Source of the DNA: Baffinella frigidus
Taxonomy: Eukaryota; Cryptophyceae; Cryptomonadales; Baffinellaceae
DNA: 14,585 nt
Reading direction: 5' to 3'
Assembly (NCBI GenBank): GCA_026770585.1
Contig: MU646331.1
Location: 923,910-938,494 of the forward strand
The notes under the pieces are model-generated. The model had not been told where the DNA came from and ran no database searches. It was given only the letters and a program-made list of their open reading frames with translations. The position numbers and the translations under genes were made by a program. This document shows, piece by piece, positions 6,090-13,278 of the stretch; the first letter of the stretch is position 1; every line of letters begins with the position of its first letter.

Positions 6090-7457
6090 CTACAGGAACA
6101 GGCGAACTTCCGCGCGCAGCCTGATGCTCCCGTCCGCGCGCACCGACTGGACCCTCTCCTCGGCCGTAGGCGTGAAATCTTTGCCAACCAACCTGAGACC
6201 GTCCTGCTCTCTCGGCCTCTCAGCGGTGCCCGTCTCGTGGACCGTGCGGAGAATCTTGTCGTGCTTGTCGAGGATGGAGAACGTCGCGTGCACCCGGCAC
6301 TTCTCCTCCAAACGGAGCCCGATCGTGTGCGCGAACGGGGGGCCGTAATCGAGTCGGCAAGACCCTTTAACCCCGCCCCCAAAATCGTGCTTCTCGGACC
6401 AGAATCTGCCAGGCCCCCATCCGTCAGCTCGCCAGTTGAAAACCCACGATGTCGGCGAAGAAGACGCGTATCTCTTCTCGCTCTCTGCCCCCGCCTCCAC
6501 ATCAGCGATCTTGCTCCACGCTGCCTTCAGATGCTGTACGTTGTAATGCCTCATCGTCACGTGCGCGTCCATGTTCCTTTGGAGAAGGCGCGCGTCGCAC
6601 CCCGGGCACGGGCACGCAACCTCCTCGAGCGGGCACGTTTTGCGGTGCAGATCCATCTCCCCGCTTTTGCACTTGACGCTGCAGCCCTCGTTGGGGCATT
6701 CGATCGGCGCTTCCGGGCAGATCGGTTCGTGCTCCGCGAGCGACCGACGCTCCACCTTCATCTTGCATTGGCTGCATTTGACCTTGTACGTGCCGCAGAC
6801 CGCCTCGTGCTCGGGCAGATCCTTCCGGAGCGGTGACTCCGTGCAGCCCTTGTTGAGGCACTTCACCGGCGTCCAGTCGCACTCCCCCAGATGTGCAGCC
6901 AGCCCCCCCACCCTGCCCCTCCACCCGCACCCCGCGCCCGTCACCGGCTTGGAGGCAGCTGGCGCGAGCTTGGCGCGCTTCGCCGAGGAGGCGGAGGGTG
7001 GTGTTGCCTCGATGACGGTGTTGTTCTCGCACCGCAGGCGCAGCTTGGCGATGAGGGTTTCCGCCGTGCGGCTAGGAACTAGCTTGCTCTCATCTCGGAC
7101 GTCTGCCCGACACGTCGGGCACCTCTTGTCTTGCGCAAGAGCCTTGGCGTAACAGGATCGGCAGAAGGAATGTCCCTCGGGGCAGCCGGAAGCCGGCTTC
7201 ACCATCACCCTGGTGTAGGGTTCAGGGGTTGGGGGTCGGGGTGTGGGGTGCAGGGGATAGTGGGTTATGGTTCAGTGTTTTATGGTTTATGGTTTATGGT
7301 TTAACCCGTGGCAGAGCGCGCAGATGCTGTCCTCGCATTTCTCCTCGAGCAAAAGTGGGTCGACCCACCCGTCCACGGGAGGTCTTCCTGATGCGCCACC
7401 GGTAGAGCTCGCGGTGCCCCCCCCAGCCCCAGAACCGCCCCCGGTCGTCAAGGGCAT
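6090..7457 (-). CDS. TRAF-like RING and zinc-finger protein, two exons (7457-7306, 7209-6090)
   Basis: A probable E3 ubiquitin ligase or signalling adaptor of the TRAF family, about 423 aa. Exon 1 (7457-7306) starts at the first in-frame ATG after an upstream stop (TGA at 7541-7539) and carries a Gly/Thr-rich N-terminus. A 96-base intron follows, then exon 2 to TAG at 6092-6090. Splicing joins the two halves of a C3HC4 RING: C46-x2-C49, then C60-x3-H64-x2-C67-x2-C70-x10-C81-x2-C84. Without exon 1 the RING lacks its first cysteine pair, which is the main support for the intron. Residues ~145-272 carry TRAF-type fingers, for example C168-x4-C173..H185..C189, C196-x2-C199..H211..C215, C222-x4-C227..H239..C243, C252-x2-C255..H267..H272. 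Residues ~305-423 look like a divergent MATH/TRAF-C domain (WVFNW, IGLRLEE, RLRAEVRLF). The RING implies E2 binding and the MATH domain substrate binding; both are family knowledge. A frame on the other strand (5934-6836) is its shadow. Confidence 0.85.
7210..7305 (-). other. Intron of the TRAF-like gene, built of heptad repeats
   Basis: The donor is GG^GTTAAACC (GT at 7305-7304) and the acceptor ACACCAG^GGTG (AG at 7211-7210). The phase is right: CAC GG joins G GTG. On the minus strand the intron begins with consecutive CCATAAA heptads (about 7304-7278) and ends in CCCTGAACCCTACACC-like units. It therefore resembles degenerate telomeric sequence. The donor is weak beyond the GT. Confidence 0.7.
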
Positions 7458-7542
7458 CTTGCGACGTGGCAATATGACCTGTCCAACCAATTTGGTTGGA
7501 AAATTTGCCCGAGTACCGAATGGGCCGCCGCTTAAAACTCAC

Positions 7543-7549
7543 TTTTATA
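7543..7549 (-). promoter_or_regulatory. Probable TATA box of the TRAF-like gene
   Basis: The minus strand reads GGAGTATAAAAGTGAG, 86 bases upstream of the ATG at 7457. A start ~30 bases downstream would give a ~55-base leader. The 10-mer AGTATAAAAG is shared with the EGF-like gene. Confidence 0.5.
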
Positions 7550-7559
7550 CTCCCGGTAC

Positions 7560-7899
7560 TCGGATCCTTGGTCACTTGGTCGCCTGCTCGTGGACTCTCC
7601 TTGATACACAGCACCGTGTCACGGGCGGGAAGCAGCGTGGTGCCTTGTTCGGCGTCGTCTCGCAGCTGCCTGGGCTGTGGATGCTCCTGAGGACCTCGAT
7701 CCTCTTCGTTTTTCTACTTCCCTCAACTGCGCCGCTGCCTGTGCCCCCCACCCCCGGCCTGCGTCCCCTCGGCTTTCAGCTCGGCGGGATGGCGACGCAC
7801 CGGAGCACTGGGGGGGGCGAGAAGCGGCAGAATGCACCCTCCCTCTCCTATTGCATCGGCGTTTCGGTCAGCCCCTGGTTCCCAGCTTCCCCACCCATC
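7560..7899. other. GC-rich upstream region, no gene recognised
   Basis: Overlapping frames of 60-227 residues on both strands show only Ala/Arg/Pro-rich composition and no domain I can name. They may be regulatory DNA of the TRAF-like gene or an unrecognised exon of another gene. Confidence 0.35.
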
Positions 7900-7964
7900 C
7901 TCCTAGGACCAAAATATCCTAGGATGTTGGCCTACGGTAGGAGGTCCTAGGCGATGCCGTAGGA
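7900..7964 (+). repeat. Solo TIR fragment of the CCTAGG element
   Basis: TCCTAGGACCAAAATATCCT, then TTGGCCTACGGTAGGAGGTC and CTAGGCGATGCCGTAGG. This matches the junction and TIR start of the larger element at 8621-8675, but breaks off after ~60 bases. Confidence 0.75.
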
Positions 7965-8262
7965 GAAACTACAGAACTTTCCAAGAGTTTTACGACTAAT
8001 TCCTTGCTCGTGGCACGGTCGACCACTCTGCGCGAATCACACGTGTTGACTGAATGAAAACACGGTAAGCATTAGCGTTCCTAGTAATTTTATGTATCGA
8101 GTACTCTTGATCGACCAGCACCTACATTGACCGGCACCCTCCCACCTCAGCATCGCGCCTGTTTTACTCTTCCACCAACCCTCCGAGCTCCCCTTGCTTA
8201 CAGAGTTAATCTCTGAAAGCCCGCTGGAATCCGGCGGATTTCAGCACAAATCTAATCGCGGC
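7965..8262. other. Unique AT/GC-mixed spacer, nothing recognised
   Basis: No convincing reading frame, repeat or RNA gene. CCACCAACCCTCCGAG near 8175 resembles the ends of elements at 8849 and 11959 and may be a remnant. Confidence 0.3.
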
Positions 8263-8413
8263 GAGTATTTTAACAAAATACGATTTCGGGGATCTCCGAT
8301 CCGATTTGCAACGAAATTTACTACACGGACGTGACCCTTTTAAAAAGTACAGACCGATCGTGTGGTAATTTTCGCCGAAAATACTTTTAAAATCGTATTT
8401 TGTCAAAATACTC
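8263..8413. mobile_element. Foldback element with 24-bp inverted arms
   Basis: GAGTATTTTAACAAAATACG plus ATTT (8263-8286) pairs with 8390-8413 at 23 of 24 positions. An inner pair, CAACGAAATTTACTACAC (8309-8326) and GTGTGGTAATTTTCGCC (8360-8376), carries the ACTACAC motif seen in several other elements here. It has no coding content; total 151 bases. Confidence 0.75.
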
Positions 8414-8848
8414 GTCCGGATGAAATCGAGGGTCCTGAAAAGGCAGTTGTCTCGCCCTCTCTGGTGAAAGCTGGGGCTGTAAGTCTTCATAGCACGAAAC
8501 ACCTATACGTGTATAGGTCTTATTTGCGATCGACAGTTTTACATTACCGGGCTCGTGTTTGCCCCACATTTTCCAGATTTGCAGAAAGTCACCTTGAGAG
8601 TAGCCCTCTACTCGGCCGAGGGATCCTAGGACCAAAAAGTCTCGGCCTACGGTAGGAGGTCCTAGGCAATACCGTATGCCTAACTACCCCATTTTCAGGC
8701 CGTTAGCCTATGAATCTGTAGGCGCCGCGAAAACAATCAAACCACCACCAAAATCGACAGTTTCGTACCAGCATCGTCAACCTCTGGCACTGTTTTCGTC
8801 TTGTATTGTTTTGGAGTGGCCAAGCGACGCGGACACCGCTCTGGTGAA

Positions 8849-8987
8849 CCACCAGCCCTCCGAGGCGGACCAAATCGAGACTGGAGCATGCGCCAATTCC
8901 TCGGGCGGCACCTTTGAAAACGAATGTGCCACCCGAGGAAATGGCTCCAAACAATCGTCGATTTGGTCCGCCTCGCAGGGCTGGTGG
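8849..8987. mobile_element. 139-bp foldback element, nearly a full palindrome
   Basis: The 30-base outer arms, CCACCAGCCCTCCGAGGCGG.. (8849-8878) and ..CCGCCTCGCAGGGCTGGTGG (8958-8987), match at 29 of 30 positions. A second inner pair, ATTCCTCGGGCGGCAC / GTGCCACCCGAGGAAAT (about 8897-8942), leaves only ~13 loop bases. It is nested in the 1.23-kb element. Confidence 0.85.
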
Positions 8988-9126
8988 AAGCTTGACGCTG
9001 TCGTGTCTTCATGTCTGTGTTCAATCAAGTGGCCTTCTCTATCCCAACAGTTGACAGTCCAATACCAGCACTGTCAACGTGTGGCATTTCTTGATGGTTT
9101 GAGAGTGGCAAACTGATGAAAAAACA

Positions 9127-9190
9127 GAAAATTACTGCACAATTCGTTCTTATTAGTAATATTAAAGCATTTGTGTAGTAATTTTCGTTG
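9127..9190. repeat. Short inverted repeat carrying the ATTACTACAC motif
   Basis: GAAAATTACTGCACAA (9127-9142) is inverted to TTGTGTAGTAATTTTCGTTG (9171-9190), with a ~28-base loop. The same motif sits inside the elements at 8263, 11056 and the A/B/C family. Confidence 0.65.
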
Positions 9191-9254
9191 CCATCAAATG
9201 AAAGAAAAATAGGTTTCCCCGGATTAATGTTTGTTGTTGTCAAGGGGCCCAACA

Positions 9255-9405
9255 GATCTCATCTCGGACCATACCAGAATCTGTCCTGGTGAAAAGGCGT
9301 AAGATAGCATCATTTGATCCCTAAAATAGCATATACACCCGTACCTTCCGCGTGGGGAGCCTACGATAGCGGGACAGATTCTGTCTTGGTCTGAAATTAG
9401 ATCGC
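9255..9405. mobile_element. Foldback element, arms containing CAGAATCTGTCC
   Basis: AGATCTCATCTCGGACC then CCAGAATCTGTCCTGG (left, about 9254-9296) pairs with GGGACAGATTCTGTCTTGG then GGTCTGAAATTAGATCG (right, about 9370-9406). The pairing is imperfect, with a ~75-base loop. It is nested in the 1.23-kb element. Confidence 0.6.
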
Positions 9406-9469
9406 AACCGGCTCTGCAGGTTTACAACCGTTTTTTCAGTGTTTTAGTCAGCATTGTTTTAAAATTTGT

Positions 9470-9531
9470 ACCACGAAATCGTCATAAGTTGCAACGACAT
9501 TCCCGTGAATCTGCAGATAGCGTTCGGGGCG
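9470..9531 (+). repeat. Direct repeat, partner at 10081-10139
   Basis: ACCACGAAATCGTCATAAGT..CTGCAGATAGCG here matches ACCACGAAATCGTCCTAAAT..CTGCAGATAGCA at 10081-10139 over ~58 bases. Confidence 0.75.
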
Positions 9532-9802
9532 GGGTTCTCCAAGGTGCTGTGAGAGAGAGTTTTTGTTGTCCAGACTTTATATGTTCGGTTTTAAATAGCC
9601 TCTCTAGCATTCTCGAGTGGCAGCAGCGTCAACATGTGGCATTTTTCAAATGTTTTGGCTTGCCAAACGTCAAACAGATCGAAAACCGCTCTGCAGGTAG
9701 CGTGCCGCGTTCGTGTCTTGTTGCATGTTTTCAATAAAGTGGCCTTCTCCATCGCACCAGCACCGTCAACGCGCGGCATTTTTCAAATGTGTTGGCTTTC
9801 AT

Positions 9803-9957
9803 AGGCTAACGGCCTGAAAATGGGGTAGTTAGGCACACGGCATTGCCTAGGCCCTCCTACCGTAGGCCGAGGGATCCTAGGACCAAACAGTCTCGGCCTA
9901 CGGTAGGAGGTCCTAGGCAATGCCGTAGGCCTAACTACCCCATTTTCAGGCCGTTAC
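9803..9957. repeat. 155-bp palindrome formed by two facing TIR copies
   Basis: TAACGGCCTGAAAATGGGGT.. (9807-9871) is the inverse of ..ACCCCATTTTCAGGCCGTTA (9892-9957), around a 20-base loop, GGATCCTAGGACCAAACAGT. It marks the head-to-head junction of two elements of the 8641-9871 family. Confidence 0.85.
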
Positions 9958-10163
9958 CCCATTGGCTTGTCAAACGTCAAACTGATGGGGAAAAAACGAC
10001 GGACCCAGGTAGCGTACGATGCGGTGTCAGTATTTTAAAATTTTCGGTGTCAGTGTTTTATCTTTTTAAAAAACAATTGCACCACGAAATCGTCCTAAAT
10101 TGGAACGACATTCTCATGAATCTGCAGATAGCATACGGGAATGCACTCGGAGTCAGAACATTT

Positions 10164-10264
10164 CGCCTAAGTCAACTCCCCCTGAAAGCGAGCGCCTTAA
10201 GTCAAATGCCGGGCCTGGGACCCGGGTCCATCTAAACGAAAACAGGGGAAAGTTGACTTAGGTG
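10164..10264. repeat. Inverted repeat CCTAAGTCAACT / AGTTGACTTAGG
   Basis: CGCCTAAGTCAACTCCCCCTG (10164-10184) pairs with CAGGGGAAAGTTGACTTAGGTG (10243-10264), one base-gap. The loop is ~58 bases and contains CCCGGGTCC. Confidence 0.65.
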
Positions 10265-10358
10265 AGCTGATTGACTTAGCTGAAATCTTGTGGCTTGGAG
10301 TGGAATGTGTTGGCTTGTCAAACGTCAAACTGATGGGAAAAACCGACGGACCCAGGTA

Positions 10359-10488
10359 GCATACGGGGCGGTGTCGGTCGCGATCACCTTCGCCAACAAA
10401 ATCGTGCTCTCCGTCTATGCCTTCAAGTTCGAGCTCTCGCTCCTCCTCGCGCAGCTCCTCCTCGGCACGGTCTGCACACGCCTTTTCG
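10359..10488 (+). pseudogene. Fragment resembling the N-terminus of a nucleotide-sugar / triose-phosphate transporter (SLC35-like)
   Basis: The frame gives YGAVSVAITFANKIVLSVYA, then FKFELSLLLAQLLLGTVCTR. The pattern (S-x-x-I-T-x-x-N-K-x-x-L-S-x-Y-x-F-x-F, then a Leu-rich membrane segment with a Gln) is typical of the first two transmembrane helices of SLC35/NST-TPT transporters. Only ~43 residues are transporter-like. The rest of the 104-residue frame is repeat. There are no upstream coding exons here. CCCAG|GTAGC at the left edge could be a remnant acceptor. I read it as a captured exon fragment rather than a live gene. The family call is by eye. Confidence 0.5.
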
Positions 10489-10805
10489 CGCCAAAGTTGA
10501 CGGATTCGTACCCACGAGTTAAGCGAGTTGACTTTAGAAAAGTCTGGATTTATATTCATTCTCGCTCAACTCCTCCTCGGAACGGTCCGCACGCCCCCCG
10601 ATAGGCGCTTTTTCGCGCCAAAGTTGACGGATTCGTACTGACAGCCCAGCAAGTTGACTTTAGAATAGTCTGGATTTATATTCATTCTCGCTCAGCTCCT
10701 CCTCGGAACGGTCCGTGCGCCCCCCGAGAGGCGCTTTTTCGCGCCAAAGTTGACGGATTCATACTGGGAGGTGAGCAAGTTGACTTTAGAATAGTCTGGA
10801 TTTGT
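10440..10805 (+). repeat. ~126-bp tandem repeat, three copies
   Basis: CAGCTCCTCCTCGG recurs at 10450, 10567 and 10693, and AAGTTGACGGATTC at 10494, 10621 and 10747. Units 2 and 3 differ from unit 1 by a ~10-base insertion (CCCCCCGATAGG). Each unit ends AGTTGACTTTAGAATAGTCT GGATTT. Unit 1 contains the tail of the transporter-like fragment (LLLAQLLLGTV). Confidence 0.85.
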
Positions 10806-11055
10806 GCCAGAGCGCTTCCAGCAGCTGAAACAAAAAAACAAGGTTGATGCCGGAATTGGGGCGTATCACACGAGGCTATCCATGCGAACAGATTCATAAG
10901 TCAATTATGGATTGTTGCCCAGGAAACACGCCAAAAGTCAGCACATTGGTCACGTACCTGCACGCTTTCCGTGTAGCTTCCCCCACAAAACCCTAAAACG
11001 TCCATTTATTCTGTTAGCCTGGTTAGCTTCGTGTGGTACACCCCCATCTCCACGA
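10806..11055. other. Spacer, no gene recognised
   Basis: Short frames only. CAAAACCCTAAAACG near 10986 is a single telomere-like unit, probably chance. Confidence 0.3.
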
Positions 11056-11173
11056 AAGTATCAATTAATTGCTTTTGGCACAACGAAATTTACTACACAA
11101 ATGCTCTACTATCAACGTTTTTGAGCAAATCGTGTAGTAATTATCGTTGCCCAAAAGCAATAAATTCATACTT
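11056..11173. mobile_element. 118-bp foldback element carrying the ACTACAC motif
   Basis: AAGTATCAATTAATTGCTTT..CAACGAAATTTACTACAC (11056-11098) pairs with GTGTAGTAATTATCGTTGCC..AAGCAATAAATTCATACTT (11132-11173), about 36 of 42 positions. The loop is ~33 bases. It has no coding content. Confidence 0.75.
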
Positions 11174-11215
11174 CTATGGAGATTAGCCCTTACCCTCGTG
11201 CCTCAACGGCAGGCG

Positions 11216-11316
11216 CTTCTGGTGGGGATGTTTGCCACGAAGATGTGCCCGATGCCGCCGCTCACGCGCGCGAACTTCCTCCGCTCCGCCTCCCTCTCCT
11301 TCTGGTCTGTCCGCCC
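11216..11316 (+). pseudogene. Captured coding-like fragment, copy 1 (partner at 11460)
   Basis: The frame reads GMFATKMCPMPPLTRANFLR, then SASLSFWSV. This could follow the transporter fragment at 10359: in SLC35D-type transporters the second helix is followed by a loop of the form K-x-x-F-P-x-L-x-x-x-x-x-R-K-x-x-P-L-S. It is ~85-90% identical to 11460-11560. It is probably another piece of the same gene, separated and duplicated. The assignment is tentative. Confidence 0.4.
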
Positions 11317-11349
11317 TTCTAGCTCTCCATCACGCGGGTTGGCTGGCTA

Positions 11350-11397
11350 AGCTTAAGTTGACATGCTGAGTCTGCGGTACACATCCGTCAACTTGGG
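11350..11397 (-). repeat. Degenerate inverted copy of the 126-bp unit's centre
   Basis: TGCTGAGTCTGCGGTACACA TCCGTCAACTTGG is the rough inverse of CCAAAGTTGACGGATTCGTA..CAGCA in the tandem repeat at 10440-10805. Confidence 0.4.
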
Positions 11398-11459
11398 GCG
11401 GAAACGAGCCCGGGCTCACCGAATTGGTGAGACCAAATAGACTGAAACGTAGATAGCAC

Positions 11460-11560
11460 CTTCTGCTGGGGATGTTTGCAACGAAGATGTGCCCGATGCC
11501 GCCGCTCATGCGCGCGAATTTCCTCCACTTCGCGCCCCTCTCCTTCTGGTCTGCCCCCCC
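11460..11560 (+). pseudogene. Captured coding-like fragment, copy 2
   Basis: It begins CTTCTGCTGGGGATGTTTGC and ends CTCCTTCTGGTCTGCC. It is a direct duplicate of 11216-11316, with scattered substitutions and one short indel near 11533 that differs from copy 1. Confidence 0.55.
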
Positions 11561-11627
11561 ACCCTAATTGGAAGTCTGCTTCATTTTTAAAATCGACATA
11601 GGGCTGAAAAGCAGGCGTTTAGGCGTA

Positions 11628-11669
11628 GAGCGCTGTGCAGAGAAGTTGGCGTAGAGCGATGTGCAGAGA
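11628..11669 (+). repeat. ~22-bp direct duplication (GCGTAGAGCG.TGTGCAGAGA)
   Basis: GGCGTAGAGCGCTGTGCAGAGAAGTT is followed at once by GGCGTAGAGCGATGTGCAGAGAAGTT. The second copy overlaps the left end of the foldback at 11668. Confidence 0.75.
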
Positions 11670-11809
11670 AGTTGGCCACCGGAAAATGGGGAAATGGAAA
11701 AAATGGAGCCATTTGTCCACTTTTGAGAAATTCATGATACTAAATTTCTCAAAAGTCGATAAAATGGCTCCAATTTATCGATTATCCATTATTTCCCGTG
11801 GCCAACTTC
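11668..11809. mobile_element. 142-bp foldback element, TIR GAAGTTGGCCAC
   Basis: The ends GAAGTTGGCCAC / GTGGCCAACTTC are exact inverted repeats. The arms continue imperfectly through AATGGAGCCATTT / AAAATGGCTCCAATT to an exact inner stem, ACTTTTGAGAAATT / AATTTCTCAAAAGT (11719-11732, 11743-11756), leaving a 10-base loop. A C-run follows directly (11810-11823). Confidence 0.85.
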
Positions 11810-11956
11810 ACCCCCCCCCCCCCGAAACGACGAGAGTAGCAGTATCGAAAAATGATAGCTGAGCGTGTCTACAGAAACCCCAGGTTTGGGGCAGCCCATT
11901 CGGTACTTAGGCCCGCATCCAAGAGCTCTCCCGAGGCGGGCCTGAACCCCAAGCCT

Positions 11957-12149
11957 CTACCAACCCTCACGGAAAGACCAAACCGTCGATTTTCGATCTC
12001 GGATTTAGGGGGCGTCGGGGTCGGAACCGACCCCGACGATTTGATAATGGCCCAATAAAAGCTGCTTTCTCGGGGATTGAGAGTTTTAAAAATGCTTTGC
12101 ACAGAAGGTCGGAAATCGTTGGTTTGTTTCTCCCGTAAGGGTTGGTGGC
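11957..12149. mobile_element. 193-bp foldback element with palindromic core
   Basis: ACCAACCCTCACGGAAAGAC CAAACCGTCGATTTT (11959-11993) pairs with GGAAATCGTTGGTTTGTTTC TCCCGTAAGGGTTGGTGG (12111-12148). The core CGTCGGGGTCGG-aa-CCGACCCCGACG (12013-12038) is a perfect 12-bp stem. A lone left end of the same family sits at 12648-12675 (CCACCAACCCTCACGGAAAG). Confidence 0.75.
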
Positions 12150-12933
12150 TGTAGCCCCAACGGACTACTCACGCGGTGTGCAAACGGCTCCAAGAACGAA
12201 CAAACGGCTCCAAGAACGAAGATGGATTGCCCTACCCACGAGCCTGGCGTGGTACTTACGCGGTGTGCCCCGCAAACAACCAGGTTCTTTATATACGTGA
12301 TCTCGGGGCTGGGGTCGCTGCGATCGCTCTCAGGTGCTTTATAAAAGAAAAGGGGTTATTCGAAATCCCTTCGAAGTCCGCTGTGCGGATGAGGAGACCG
12401 GGAGCAGATCCAGGCTCTATTTTCTTCGTATACGTTGTTTACTTGGTGATATACGACTCTGGGTAGGTCCCTCGAGATTATCTTCTCTCTCGTGTGACCT
12501 CCCCAGATGCTTCAAAATCGTCAGATGTGTAGTACGAACCCAGCATGCCAACTTGAGAATAGACTGTCAAGCCGACAGAGGCAGAGCTAGGGTTGGGTAG
12601 ATGATGGCTGAGCCGATCCGCTGGGCTGCGTGCTAGCGTCGTGGAGGCCACCAACCCTCACGGAAAGACCAAATCCTAGATTCGCAGACCTCGGATTTAC
12701 CTTGCCAGCCACGAAAATTCGCCTGGCTGTGTTAACTTAAGTCCCAATCTGCGATCGCTCTCAGGTGCTAATCCGGGGACGTGTTTAACTTAAAAAGAAA
12801 ATGATCCCCTATTTGTTCGCTGGAGTTGGACGAAGGTTAATTAGGGCCCTAAGTAAATTTGATCAGGGCCAGAATCCGGTTTGATAGGCCATTTCCGTTT
12901 AAAGTAAATATGTTCCCGGATGAGTGCGCCGAA
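12150..12933. other. Gene-free stretch with small repeats
   Basis: It contains an exact 20-base tandem duplication, CAAACGGCTCCAAGAACGAA (12181-12220). CTGCGATCGCTCTCAGGTGC occurs twice (12318, 12749) as an exact direct repeat. A partial element end lies at 12648-12675. Frames of 88-96 residues at 12176-12600 show no domain. Confidence 0.6.
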
Positions 12934-13144
12934 CCACTCGAGGCTAGAAATGGGACTTTTTAAATGTGGAGTTGTTAAATTTAGTACCAGTCACGGGCAG
13001 GTGTGGTCACGTTGCGGGCGGAATTCCGCCCGCAACGTGACCAAACGCCCCCATTTGTGTGAAAATTACCACACACCTCTTTGTGTTTCTTTACTTGTAA
13101 ACGAATCCCTGTTTAAAAATAGTCCCATTTCTAGCCTCGAGCGG
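12934..13144. mobile_element. MITE-like element, family A/B/C, copy A
   Basis: The TIRs CCACTCGAGGCTAGAAATGG.. (12934) and ..CCATTTCTAGCCTCGAGCGG (ends 13144) differ at one of the first 20 bases. The interior is TTAAATTTAGTACCAGTCAC GGGCAG, a central perfect 40-base palindrome (13004-13043, outermost TGGTCACGTTGCGGGCGG), then CATTTGTGTGAAAATTACCA CACA and CTTGTAAACGAATCCCTG. There is no coding content. No clear target-site duplication. Confidence 0.85.
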
Positions 13145-13278
13145 AAGCCTTCTCCGTGTAAATTTTCTCTACGCATAAGTTGACATATTTGAAGGGGAAT
13201 TTACCTAAGAAAACGAGTTTTAGAACTCTTTTTTGAGATAAGTGTGAAGAAAGCACACAACCGGCCACCCGAGGCGGA

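Larger units (their letters stand above)
8641..9871. mobile_element. 1.23-kb non-coding element with ~73-bp terminal inverted repeats
   Basis: The left TIR, 8641-8713 (starting CTCGGCCTACGGTAGGAGGT, ending CCGTTAGCCTATGAA), is the near-perfect inverse of 9798-9871. Both sides carry a 20-base direct copy of GGATCCTAGGACCAAANAGT (8621-8640 and 9872-9891, 19 of 20 identical). A third TIR in left orientation follows at 9892-9957. The body encodes no recognisable transposase; its frames (such as 8676-9116) overlap other foldbacks nested inside (8849-8987, 9127-9190, 9255-9405). It is probably a non-autonomous DNA transposon. The 20-base repeat may be part of a tandem element junction rather than a target duplication. 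Confidence 0.75.
9654..10378 (+). repeat. Three direct copies of a ~69-bp TTGGCTTGTCAAACGTCAAA repeat
   Basis: The copies are 9654-9707 (diverged), 9962-10030 and 10310-10378. Each runs TTGGCTTGTCAAACGTCAAA, CTGATGGGAAAAACCGACGG, ACCCAGGTAGCATACGGGGC. The third copy leads directly into the transporter-gene fragment. Confidence 0.75.

Noticed and set aside
5934-6836. 300-residue plus-strand frame
   Set aside because: It is antisense to the TRAF-like gene, whose minus-strand product has clear zinc-binding patterns. The plus-strand product is Arg/Leu/Val-rich without domains.
7267-7950. 227-residue plus-strand frame
   Set aside because: It starts in the TRAF-like gene's intron, runs antisense through exon 1 and the TATA box, and then into the CCTAGG repeat. 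No domain visible.
8676-9116. 146-residue frame inside the 1.23-kb element, considered as a transposase
   Set aside because: It overlaps the TIR and the 139-bp foldback, so most of its length is inverted repeat. There is no catalytic-motif pattern.
11810-11823. C-run as a regulatory element
   Set aside because: A homopolymer next to a foldback element. It may even be a sequencing length artefact.
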